A program made the position numbers and the translations under genes. 64,000 nt of DNA from NCBI GenBank assembly GCA_910585015.1, contig CAJUCT010000015.1, forward strand, positions 21,777 to 85,776. The letters are read 5' to 3'. Origin of the DNA: an uncultured Acetatifactor sp. GTDB taxonomy: Bacteria; Bacillota; Clostridia; Lachnospirales; Lachnospiraceae. Below are positions 35,162 to 43,640 of this stretch, one piece after another. Within the stretch, counting starts at the first letter, position 1. Each line of letters begins with the position of its first letter. A model generated the notes under the pieces. The model was not told the DNA's origin. It saw nothing but the letters and a program-made list of their open reading frames with translations, and did not search any database.

Positions 35162-35950
35162 ATGCGACTGCCGGAGAGTATTCGTCAAATCATATCAAAT
35201 GAAACATACAGGACCGATGAGATTGGCATGTCCGAGTCCTCCGTCCTGATTTTTGCGGACAAGGTCTTGAAAATACAGAAGCACAGCAGGGAGGCGGAGA
35301 ATGAGCATCGCATGATGGAGTGGCTGCAGAGCAGGATCCCCGTCCCGCAGGCGCTGGCCTATGAGATTGTGGGAGACACTTCCTATCTGCTGATGAGCAG
35401 GATCTCCGGGGAAATGGCTTGTGAAGAAATCTACATGCAGAATCCGGCCCGGCAGGTCAGGCTGCTTGCCGCCGGTCTGAAAAAGCTCTGGAGTGTGGAC
35501 ATTTCCGATTGTCCGGCAGACTGGAGCCTCAAAAATAAGCTGCTCCAGGCCGAGTACAATGTAAAAAACGGATTGGTGGATATGGATAATGTGAAGCCGG
35601 ACACTTTCGGAGAGAATGGTTTTCGGAGTCCTGCCGCCCTGCTGCAGTGGCTCCATGAGAACCAACCCCAGGAGGAACTGGTATTGTCCCACGGCGACTA
35701 CTGTCTTCCTAATGTATTTGGCGCAGGTGATGCGCTGACCGGCTATATCGATCTGGGCAGGACGGGAATCGCGGACAAATGGTGTGACATTGCCCTGTGC
35801 TGCCGCAGCCTGTCCCACAACTATAACGGCAGCTACCATGGGCGTCAGGCCTATGAGGGGATTGATGACCTGCTCCTGTTCCGGGAACTAGACCTGGAGC
35901 CTGACTGGGAGAAGATACGGTATTATATCTTGCTGGATGAACTGTTTTAA
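35162..35950 (+). CDS. APH(3')-like aminoglycoside phosphotransferase family protein
   Basis: 262 residues with the aminoglycoside phosphotransferase kinase fold: VLKIQKHSREAENE for the ATP-site lysine, the catalytic loop HGDYCLPN (H177, D179, N184), and the metal aspartate in YIDLGRTGIADKWCDIA. The last motif is very close to APH(3') enzymes, so kanamycin/neomycin-type resistance is possible, but divergent chromosomal homologues may act on other small molecules. ATG follows GGGAGGATATAGCC. It lies 46 nt after the PP2C gene on the same strand and may be the last cistron of that cluster. Confidence 0.8.
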   Translation: MRLPESIRQIISNETYRTDEIGMSESSVLIFADKVLKIQKHSREAENEHRMMEWLQSRIPVPQALAYEIVGDTSYLLMSRISGEMACEEIYMQNPARQVRLLAAGLKKLWSVDISDCPADWSLKNKLLQAEYNVKNGLVDMDNVKPDTFGENGFRSPAALLQWLHENQPQEELVLSHGDYCLPNVFGAGDALTGYIDLGRTGIADKWCDIALCCRSLSHNYNGSYHGRQAYEGIDDLLLFRELDLEPDWEKIRYYILLDELF

Positions 35951-35965
35951 AGGCTAAGAAGAGAA

Positions 35966-36703
35966 TCAAATAAATGATGACATCCCAAAAAGCGACTCCC
36001 AATCCTGGGAGGCGATAATCCGCTCGCTGGGTTTGTCCGCGTTTTTTAACATGCTTTCCACCCGGTTCTCCAGCGCCACGTCGATGAACTTATCCACATC
36101 AATGCCCCGCAGTTCAAAGAACAGCAGGGGATTTTCGTCAAATCTTGCGCCGATGCCGTAGAGCACTGCCGCCACATGCTTGCACATCAGGGCCCAGTCC
36201 GGACAGCTGCAATTAAAGCTGATTTCCTTGGGGGAGGGGAACAGGCCCTCCTTGCCGGTGAACAGTTCCTTCAATTCCTCGGGGAACTTGCCCTGCAGCA
36301 GCAGTTCCAGGTTTTCTATCTTCCGCTCGCACTGGCTGATGGCGTGTTGGCATCGCTCCTCCGAAAGGGGACTGATGCGTATCTCTATTTTGTAGGGCGC
36401 TTTGCGCCTGCCCTGTACCCGGGCCAGGACTTTGCCCTTTTGTATTTTCAGATCGATCACGGCCCCGGTTCTCACATAGCGTTTCCCCCGGTCCAAGCGG
36501 CTTTCGTAATCTGCATACTGTTCCAAATTGCTGCACCAGGCCTGGCCCCACCAGCTGCTCACGATCTTTCGTCCCTGTATGATCACCGGCTCCATGGATT
36601 TACCCCTGGCCTTTTCCCTGGCCACCGTATCCTTGGCGTTCTCTTGTAGTCTGCTTGTCGTCGGCTGACTGTAATTTGACATATTATCCCAGTATTTGCT
36701 CAT
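35966..36703 (-). CDS. SWIM zinc finger protein
   Basis: 245 residues. The SWIM motif is CSCPDWALMCKHVAAVLYG (CxC...CxH), at about residues 170-190. The N-terminal half starts with SWWGQAWCSNLEQ, the usual opening of SWIM proteins paired with SNF2 helicases. The SNF2 gene lies directly upstream on the same strand (63-bp gap), the typical arrangement. Probably a DNA- or protein-binding partner of that helicase. Confidence 0.88.
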   Translation of the reverse strand: MSKYWDNMSNYSQPTTSRLQENAKDTVAREKARGKSMEPVIIQGRKIVSSWWGQAWCSNLEQYADYESRLDRGKRYVRTGAVIDLKIQKGKVLARVQGRRKAPYKIEIRISPLSEERCQHAISQCERKIENLELLLQGKFPEELKELFTGKEGLFPSPKEISFNCSCPDWALMCKHVAAVLYGIGARFDENPLLFFELRGIDVDKFIDVALENRVESMLKNADKPSERIIASQDWESLFGMSSFI

Positions 36704-36766
36704 TTCGATCTCCTTGTGTCAACTAGGCTGCGGCAGTGTACCCTTTTTACCCGCTAACCGTATCTC

Positions 36767-39382
36767 CTACTCCAACCGCATAATGGACAGCAGCTGCTCA
36801 TTGCTCATCTCCGTGATCCAGTTCTCCCCGCCGGAGCCGATTACGTTTTGGGCCAGTTCCGTCTTGGAGGCGATCATCTCGTCTATTTTCTCCTCGATGG
36901 TGCCCTTGCACACCAGCTTATGAACCATCACATTGTTCTTCTGGCCGATGCGGTAGGCCCTGTCCGTGGCCTGGTTTTCCACGGCGGGGTTCCACCAGCG
37001 GTCAAAATGGATCACATGGCTGGCCCTGGTCAGGTTCAGTCCCGTGCCCCCTGCCCTCACCGACAGGATAATATAGGGAATATATTTTTCCCCCTGAAAT
37101 GCCTCCACGATCCGGCTCCTTGTCTTTACCGGCGTACCCCCGTGCAGCACATAGCCCCGGGCATGGAAGATTTCCGCCAGGTAATCGTCCAGATAGGGAG
37201 TGATCTCCTTGAACTGGGTGAATACCAGCACCCGCTCCCTCTTTTCGCAGATGGTCTCGCAGATACTGCGGAGCAACTCAAATTTTCCGCTGTCCTTGGC
37301 GCTGTAAGCCTGCTGTCCCAGATATTGGTCGGGATGGTTGCAGATCTGTTTCAGTTTTGTCAGGGACGCCAGCACCAGCCCCCGGCGCTCTATGCTGCTG
37401 TTTGACTTTTCCTGCAATTTCCGGGCCAGCTCCTCCACCTGCTGGCGGTAGAGTACGGTCTGCTTCTTGGAGATAGACACATAGTCGATCTGTTCCAGCT
37501 TGTCCGGCAGATCGGAGATAATACTCTTATCCGTCTTTACCCGGCGGAGCATGAAAGGGGAGATCATGTTTTTCAACTTCGCGTACCCCTCCGGGTGCTG
37601 GGACAGATCCTTGCAGAATCTCTTAAATTCCGTGGAACTGCCCAGCAGGCCCTTGTCCAGAAAGTCGAACAGGGACCACAGGTTCGTCAGTTCGTTTTCG
37701 ATGGGAGTGCCCGTCATGGCAATTTTCATCCGGCTCTTCAGCTTCTTGATCTGCCGGGTCTGGTCCGTCAGGGGATTTTTGATGGCCTGGGCCTCGTCCA
37801 GAATCAGGCAGTCCCAGGTCACTTTTTCCAGTTCCTTGATCCGGGCGGCCATGCCGTAGGTGGTGATGGTCAGGAAGGAAGCGCAGTCCAGGACTTCCTC
37901 GCCCAGGGCTTTCGCGCCCCTGCCGTGCAGAATGTGTACGGACATTTTGGGGGCGAATTTAGCCGCCTCCTTCTGCCAGTTCCCCAGCAGGGAGGCGGGG
38001 ACGATGAGCAGCACCCGGGCCTCCTTGTTGGACGAGCGAAGTTTTTCCAGAAAAGCAAGAACCTGGACGGTTTTTCCCAGGCCCATGTCGTCCGCCAGGC
38101 AGGCGCCGAAGCCCAGCTTGTTCATGTAGTTGAGCCAGGTAAAGCCTGTCTGCTGATAGGGGCGCAGCTGGGCCTGGAAACTTTTGGGCGCCGCCGCAGG
38201 GCGGATTTTTCCGGGAGAACGCAGGTTTTGCAGCAGCTGGGAGAGCCATTTTCCGTTGGTCAGGATTTTACCCACGTCGGCATCTTTGTCATCCCTGGAA
38301 TTTCCAAGACCCATCCGCAGAGCCTCCAGCAGGGTCAGTTCCCCTTCATATTGCTGCATCTCGTCCAGCAGGCGGTTCAGCTTTTGGTGATTGACCTCGA
38401 TCCATTTGCCTTTGAGGAAAGCAAGCCCCTCCGTCTGGGCCAGGAGACTGCGGATTTCCTTTTGGGTCAGCGGTACGCCGTCGATGGTCAGTTGGGGGCA
38501 CATGGACAGAATGGAGTCCAGCCCCACAAAAGTGGGCTTTTCCTCTCCCAGATTGATGGACATGCTGACGCTGTAGGCGTTTTTCCTCCACCAGTTGGGG
38601 ATGCGGCACACAATTCCTGCCTCCTCGATGACCGGTATATCCTGCAGGATACGGTATGCTTCCTGGGAGGTGAGGCGCAGGGGGTGGAACATTTCGCCCT
38701 TTTCCACAAATTCCCCGATGATTGGTGAGACATCGGCCACCTGATTTAAGCAGGACAGAAGTTCCATCAGCTTATTCCGGTCCTTTTTGTACTCGGTGAG
38801 CGCGTACTGCAGGGGGACATGGCGCACTTTCTCATTTTCGTCCTTGGTGGCATAGGTGGCGAGAAAGGCGAAGGGATAATCCTCGTCCCTGCTCTCCACC
38901 AGATGGAAAAAGATGCGCTCCGGAACCTTTAGGTGCTGGCTCTTTTCCGCCAGATACATGGCCACTGTGCCGTCGAATCCACGGATCTCTCCGGCATAGA
39001 TTTCATTTAGTTTTTCAAAAATACGGACAAGCCAATCTTTCGTGACATGTTCCGATCCCAGAGTGAAGGGGACGCAGTCCAGCAGTCTTACGGTTAGATC
39101 CTCGTCAGGACGCACAACGGCGTTTTCCCTGGTGAGTTCAATGTCCGGCTGGCTGGTCAGTACTCGGAAAAAGGTGTCTGACAGCTGATATAAAAAGCAG
39201 CCCGCCTCGTCCAGCTGCGCAGGTTTTTCCACAAAGCCCAGATGGTAAAGGGCGGCATAACGATCCTCCTCAAATTGTCTCTCCCAGGCTTGGGCAGGAT
39301 CCGACAGGGAATTTTGCCTGTCGTCCACACAGAAGCCGTCCTCTGTGAACAGGAAATGGATTGTCGGTTGTGTCTCTTTCAT
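36767..39382 (-). CDS. SNF2-family DEAD/DEAH helicase
   Basis: 871 residues. The N-terminal ~390 residues include the SNF2-associated region (IPNWWRKNAYSVSMSINLG). The motor has LRPYQQTGFTWL, Walker A ADDMGLGKT (~430), DEAQAIKN (~527), MTGTPIENEL, and the C-lobe VRAGGTGLNLT with HFDRWWNPAVENQATDRAYR (~795) and IGQ. It is a canonical bacterial SNF2 protein that translocates on double-stranded DNA. Start ATG 39382 has AAAAGAGGA 4-5 nt upstream. Forms a transcription unit with the SWIM gene. Composition is host-like, unlike the AT-rich dnd island. A large open frame on the opposite strand is only its shadow. Confidence 0.9.
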   Translation of the reverse strand: MKETQPTIHFLFTEDGFCVDDRQNSLSDPAQAWERQFEEDRYAALYHLGFVEKPAQLDEAGCFLYQLSDTFFRVLTSQPDIELTRENAVVRPDEDLTVRLLDCVPFTLGSEHVTKDWLVRIFEKLNEIYAGEIRGFDGTVAMYLAEKSQHLKVPERIFFHLVESRDEDYPFAFLATYATKDENEKVRHVPLQYALTEYKKDRNKLMELLSCLNQVADVSPIIGEFVEKGEMFHPLRLTSQEAYRILQDIPVIEEAGIVCRIPNWWRKNAYSVSMSINLGEEKPTFVGLDSILSMCPQLTIDGVPLTQKEIRSLLAQTEGLAFLKGKWIEVNHQKLNRLLDEMQQYEGELTLLEALRMGLGNSRDDKDADVGKILTNGKWLSQLLQNLRSPGKIRPAAAPKSFQAQLRPYQQTGFTWLNYMNKLGFGACLADDMGLGKTVQVLAFLEKLRSSNKEARVLLIVPASLLGNWQKEAAKFAPKMSVHILHGRGAKALGEEVLDCASFLTITTYGMAARIKELEKVTWDCLILDEAQAIKNPLTDQTRQIKKLKSRMKIAMTGTPIENELTNLWSLFDFLDKGLLGSSTEFKRFCKDLSQHPEGYAKLKNMISPFMLRRVKTDKSIISDLPDKLEQIDYVSISKKQTVLYRQQVEELARKLQEKSNSSIERRGLVLASLTKLKQICNHPDQYLGQQAYSAKDSGKFELLRSICETICEKRERVLVFTQFKEITPYLDDYLAEIFHARGYVLHGGTPVKTRSRIVEAFQGEKYIPYIILSVRAGGTGLNLTRASHVIHFDRWWNPAVENQATDRAYRIGQKNNVMVHKLVCKGTIEEKIDEMIASKTELAQNVIGSGGENWITEMSNEQLLSIMRLE

Positions 39383-39568
39383 AGGGTCCTCTTTTCCGCG
39401 TAGGAACTGCGCTTGTGTGTTCCAAACTTCTTATTCCTGCATAGCACAGGTTTCACCTGTGATATTGCGTTAATCGGTATCTATTTTTCATTATATCTAT
39501 ACATGTGATCTGTTACAATGCCTATTTATAAAAAAATAGTAAAAACAGGAAAAACAGCAGAAATTGTA

Positions 39569-39596
39569 TTGCGATTTTTGCTGAATATGATACAAT
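39569..39596 (+). promoter_or_regulatory. Promoter upstream of the cyclophilin gene
   Basis: TTGCGA (39569-39574), 16-bp spacer, TACAAT (39591-39596), about 80 bp before the lipoprotein start. The surrounding 295-bp gap (39383-39678) is AT-rich and holds nothing else recognised. Confidence 0.55.
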
Positions 39597-39678
39597 AGCT
39601 TTGTTAAAAGGGCATTTACAATTTATTGTATGATTTTGAAGTGCCCGGGGAGAAAATGAAAAGGAGAGAAGTTGTGTT

Positions 39679-40359
39679 ATGAAAAAGAAATTATGCGGTA
39701 TCTTGGCAATATGTCTTGCCACAGCGGCGGTTTTGGCGGGCTGCGGCAAACAGGGACAGGGATCGGATCCCGTTCCCGGCGGACAGAACCAGGGCGGGGA
39801 AAGCGCGGAGGGGCAGCAGGAGTCCAGCCAGCCCGCGGAGCAGGAGCAGGAGGAACTGCTGTCCGGCAAGCACCATATAAAGATCCATATGAAGGATTAC
39901 GGCACCATAGAGGTGGAGTTGGATGCGGATCAGGCTCCCATCACCGTGACCAACTTTGTGAACCTGGCCAAAGATGGTTTCTATGACGGGCTTACCTTCC
40001 ATCGGATCATTGAGGGCTTCATGATGCAGGGCGGCGATCCCAGGGGCAACGGTACCGGCGGATCGGGCCAGGACATCAAGGGAGAATTTAGTGATAACGG
40101 CGTGGAAAACACCCTGTCCCACACCAGGGGAGCCATCTCCATGGCCAGAAGCACACTTCCGGATTCCGCCAGTTCCCAGTTTTTTATCATGCATCAGGAC
40201 GGCACGGCCCTGGACGGCCAGTACGCCTGCTTCGGCTATGTGACCAGCGGCATGGAGATCGTGGACGAGATCTGCGAGAACGCCGTGGTGATCGATGACA
40301 ACGGCACGGTTCCTTCGGAGAACCAGCCTGTGATTGAGAGCGTTGAAGTGGTAGATTAG
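39679..40359 (+). CDS. Lipoprotein peptidyl-prolyl cis-trans isomerase (cyclophilin type)
   Basis: 226 residues. A lipoprotein signal peptide ends in the lipobox LAGC with C22. A Gln/Glu/Gly-rich linker (~25-58) follows, then a cyclophilin domain: FHRIIEGFMMQGGDPRGNGT, ISMARSTLPDSASSQFFIM and YACFGYV. It is expected to be anchored on the outer face of the membrane and to assist folding of exported proteins. Start ATG follows AGGAGAGAAGTTGTGTT. It lies 42 nt ahead of the SF1 helicase gene on the same strand. Confidence 0.92.
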   Translation: MKKKLCGILAICLATAAVLAGCGKQGQGSDPVPGGQNQGGESAEGQQESSQPAEQEQEELLSGKHHIKIHMKDYGTIEVELDADQAPITVTNFVNLAKDGFYDGLTFHRIIEGFMMQGGDPRGNGTGGSGQDIKGEFSDNGVENTLSHTRGAISMARSTLPDSASSQFFIMHQDGTALDGQYACFGYVTSGMEIVDEICENAVVIDDNGTVPSENQPVIESVEVVD

Positions 40360-40401
40360 TGGGAGAAGATCGGAGGTTAGTGTGAGGATAGGAGAGGGCA
40401 G

Positions 40402-43400
40402 ATGAACGCAGTCTACAGGGACATTTTCCGGGCGATCCATGAAGGGAAATGGCTTAGTATCGAGTATCGGAACCAGGAGGACAAGATCACGAAATACTGG
40501 ATCGGCATCCGGGATCTGGATGCGCGCAGGAAAGTTATGTCCGTGGACGGCCTGCACCTGGGACAGTACACGGTGGCTGACCTGCGAATCCGCATCGACT
40601 CCATCCAGTCCTCCCAAGTGGTGGAGGGCTCCTACTGTCCTGTGAACGGCAGGCTGGTGGAGGACATCTACCTGAATCCCCACAAATATAAGACGCTGTT
40701 TGACAATGTGGCCAACTTAAAGATCCTGAATTATCTGGAGATGTGCAACCGTCTGGACACCACTCCCTATATCGCGGACTTTGAGTTGATTCGCTATCTG
40801 GACCGGGAAAAGCTGGTGGGGGAAGTCTATGAACTCAGCGAGGAACAGTTTCAGGAGATTGTAAAAAAATTTCAGTACAAAACCCGGCAGCCCCAGCGCC
40901 GGGACGGCTCCCTGCGCCTGCAGCAGCTGGCGATGAACGTGCTGAGCATCCATATGCCCAGGGGGCTGCATGTGCTGGCTTACCGCAGCCTGAATCTGGA
41001 TATCAAAAGGCGGGTGCTGCGCCCGGACGAGGAGATCACTGTCTGCACGGAGTTCACCGTGGACGGAGCCACCCAGAGCATCCGCAGATATCTGGACGCG
41101 GAGGATTACGAACTGATCAGGGATTTCGCCAAAAACCAGGAGAAGATCAAGAACTGCGTCAACAGACATACCCGGGGGCGCTATGGCCTGGTGGACGATA
41201 TGCCCTACATCATCGGCCTGGGCATGGATATTGCCTTGGATCTGCACAAGGAGTACAAGGCCATCGTGAAACTGTACCAGGAGGACAGGGTGCCGGTGCC
41301 CATCCGGGCGTTTTTCGGGGATCTGCTGGCGCGTCCCAGGGCGCGCCAGGCCAGCCCCATAACCCTGATCAACCAGCGCGTCAACATGGATCAGCTGCTG
41401 GCCATCAACAACGCTATGAAGTATCCCGTGGCCTATATTCAGGGACCACCGGGCACGGGCAAGACCAACACCATTCTAAACACCATCATGACCGCTTTCT
41501 TCAACGACAAGACCGTGCTTTTCGCCTCCAACAACAACCACCCCATAGACGGCGTCTGCGATAAACTGACCGGCCTGGAATACCACGGAAAGCCCATCTC
41601 TTTCCCCATTCTGCGGCTGGGCAACCGGGAACTGGTGCGGCAGGCCGTCCTGTACATACGGGAGTTATACCGGCGCACACAGTCTGTCTCGGTGTTCGAG
41701 GGGACCCTGGGCCGCAACAGGGACGAGCGCAGACAGCGGGCCAGGAAGCTCTCGGATCTTTTGAAAAAATATGACGATATTCTGGACTATCGGGAGCGCA
41801 AGGAGACTATTGAGCGTATGCTGGAATACCAAAGCGGCCATGAACTGTCCGCCCAGATGCTCCCCTTTCAGGCGGACCTGGGCGGCAGGCAGCTGCGGCA
41901 GATTGAGAGGCATCTGGCCAATGCGGGTACGGTGACGGAGGAGCAGGCCGTGGCGCTGGTGGACAGAGACATGGAGGAATTGGAAAAATATCTTTACTAC
42001 ACCGGGGCAGGCCATATAAAGCGGCTGGGGGACAAGGAGTTTGACAAACTCCGGGAAATCCTGGGCGAGGAGGATTTGGACAAGGCTGCGGAGGCTTTTG
42101 CCAAATATCTGGGGGAGAAAAAGAATCTGCTGCGTTTGCAGAAGATTTTTCCCGTCATTGCCACCACCTGTATCTCCGCCCACCGTCTGGGGGAGCCGGA
42201 GCCCATGTTCGACATGGTGATTATGGACGAGGCCAGCCAGTGCAATACGGCGGTGTCCCTGGTGCCCATTCTGCGGGGCAGCAGCCTGATGCTGGTGGGG
42301 GATCCCCAGCAGCTGAGCCCGGTGATTCTGCTGGATGAGATGGTCAATGAGCGGCTGAAAAAGCGTTACAATGTGTCTCAGGAGTACGATTACCGCAAAA
42401 ATTCCATCTACAAGGTCTATCTGGCCTGCGATGCGGTCAGCGACGAGATCCTTCTGCACAACCATTACAGATGCCATCCCAGCATCATAGAGTTTAACAA
42501 CAAAAAATATTACAACTCCCGGCTGCATGTTATGACGGCCAGCCAGGAGCCGGTGCCCCTGGAGTATCTGGACATGCAGGATGCCCGGTGCAACATGAAA
42601 AATACCGCCCCGGCGGAAGCCGGCGCCATCGCCGAGTACGCGCGCACCCACAGGGATCGGTCCATAGGCATCATCACGCCCTTTGTGAACCAGAAGCAGC
42701 TGATTGAGCAGGCGCTGAAAGAGGTGGGGGTCACCGATGTGACCTGCGGGACGGTCCACGCGTTCCAGGGGGATGAGAAGGATGTGGTTCTGTTTTCCAC
42801 GGCCATCACCGATCAGACCCAGGCGGGTACCTATGAGTGGCTGAAAAACAACAAAGAACTGATCAACGTGGCCACCTCCCGGGCCAAGGACAAGCTGATC
42901 GTGCTGGGCAGCCAGAAGAATTTAAGCCGCCTGCACCAGGAAGGCGGCCAGGACGATCTGTACGAGTTGGTGCAGTATGTGCGCAGCAACGGCCAGTCCG
43001 TCGTGACTCCCAAGAAGGCCAATTCCCGGGCCCTGGGCGTCAAACCCTTCAGCACCGCCACAGAGGAGGCGTTTCTGCAGAATCTGACCCACGCCCTGGG
43101 CAATATCTGGCTCAGCCAGAGCCGGTACGCGGTATACAGGGAAGTGCCTATCTCCCAGGTGTTCCGGACCAACGACACCTTCGACGATCTATTCTACAGC
43201 GGCAGGTTCGATTTTGTGGTCTATGAAAAACAGGGGGAGCAGGAATTGCCCATGCTGGCTATCGAACTGGACGGCAAGGAGCACTTTGAGGACGAGGCGG
43301 TGCGCCGCAGGGATGAGAAGAAAAACCGGATATGCCGGGAACACAACCTGCAGATTATCCGGGTGGAGAACTCCTACGCCAGACGGTACAACTATATCAA

Positions 43401-43437
43401 GGACATTCTGCTGGAGTACTTCTCCAGGATGCACTGA
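40402..43437 (+). CDS. SF1B (DNA2/NAM7-like) helicase with WYL-like N-terminus and C-terminal PD-(D/E)XK-like domain
   Basis: 1011 residues. Residues ~1-70 resemble a WYL-type sensor domain (GKWLSIEYRNQEDK). The UPF1/DNA2-like motor has Walker A QGPPGTGKTN (~348), DEASQCN (~609), GDPQQLSPV, NHYRCHPSI, GTVHAFQGDEKDVV and VATSRAKDKL. The last ~130 residues form a DUF2726/DUF559-like nuclease region with D~935 (GRFDFVVYE) and AIELDGKEHFED (~952), ending in a KKNRICREHNLQIIRV segment typical of that fold. Possible DNA-repair or defence helicase-nuclease. Start ATG follows AGGAGAGGGCAG. Confidence 0.8.
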   Translation: MNAVYRDIFRAIHEGKWLSIEYRNQEDKITKYWIGIRDLDARRKVMSVDGLHLGQYTVADLRIRIDSIQSSQVVEGSYCPVNGRLVEDIYLNPHKYKTLFDNVANLKILNYLEMCNRLDTTPYIADFELIRYLDREKLVGEVYELSEEQFQEIVKKFQYKTRQPQRRDGSLRLQQLAMNVLSIHMPRGLHVLAYRSLNLDIKRRVLRPDEEITVCTEFTVDGATQSIRRYLDAEDYELIRDFAKNQEKIKNCVNRHTRGRYGLVDDMPYIIGLGMDIALDLHKEYKAIVKLYQEDRVPVPIRAFFGDLLARPRARQASPITLINQRVNMDQLLAINNAMKYPVAYIQGPPGTGKTNTILNTIMTAFFNDKTVLFASNNNHPIDGVCDKLTGLEYHGKPISFPILRLGNRELVRQAVLYIRELYRRTQSVSVFEGTLGRNRDERRQRARKLSDLLKKYDDILDYRERKETIERMLEYQSGHELSAQMLPFQADLGGRQLRQIERHLANAGTVTEEQAVALVDRDMEELEKYLYYTGAGHIKRLGDKEFDKLREILGEEDLDKAAEAFAKYLGEKKNLLRLQKIFPVIATTCISAHRLGEPEPMFDMVIMDEASQCNTAVSLVPILRGSSLMLVGDPQQLSPVILLDEMVNERLKKRYNVSQEYDYRKNSIYKVYLACDAVSDEILLHNHYRCHPSIIEFNNKKYYNSRLHVMTASQEPVPLEYLDMQDARCNMKNTAPAEAGAIAEYARTHRDRSIGIITPFVNQKQLIEQALKEVGVTDVTCGTVHAFQGDEKDVVLFSTAITDQTQAGTYEWLKNNKELINVATSRAKDKLIVLGSQKNLSRLHQEGGQDDLYELVQYVRSNGQSVVTPKKANSRALGVKPFSTATEEAFLQNLTHALGNIWLSQSRYAVYREVPISQVFRTNDTFDDLFYSGRFDFVVYEKQGEQELPMLAIELDGKEHFEDEAVRRRDEKKNRICREHNLQIIRVENSYARRYNYIKDILLEYFSRMH

Positions 43438-43518
43438 CGGCGCTGAGATATTTTAGGCAGGGCTGCCCTGCCGCCGGCAGGGAGAGTTCAGTGCTGTAGT
43501 AGTCCGGCTGAGAAACCG

Positions 43519-43623
43519 AAGGGACTTCGCCCTTCAGTGCCATCGCGCGGCGATATAATGGTTTTGGGCAGGTGAAGTCGCGAAGGTACCTCACCCTTCA
43601 GAGCCATCGCGCAGCGATTTAAT
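43519..43623 (+). repeat. Imperfect 41-bp direct repeat before recQ
   Basis: Two 41-bp copies, 43519-43559 and 43583-43623, differ at 6 positions. Both contain CCCTTCAG(T/A)GCCATCGCGC and end in GCGAT(A/T)TAAT; the second runs into the recQ ribosome site. Each carries a short ATCGC...GCGAT inverted repeat. Confidence 0.7.
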
Positions 43624-43640
43624 TAGGAGGAAAGAGCAGA

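Noticed and set aside
37595..38728. 377-codon plus-strand frame
   Set aside because: Lies wholly antisense to the SNF2 helicase, which has complete motifs; a codon-bias shadow.
41665..42759. 364-codon minus-strand frame
   Set aside because: Antisense to the SF1 helicase core motifs; no start signal.
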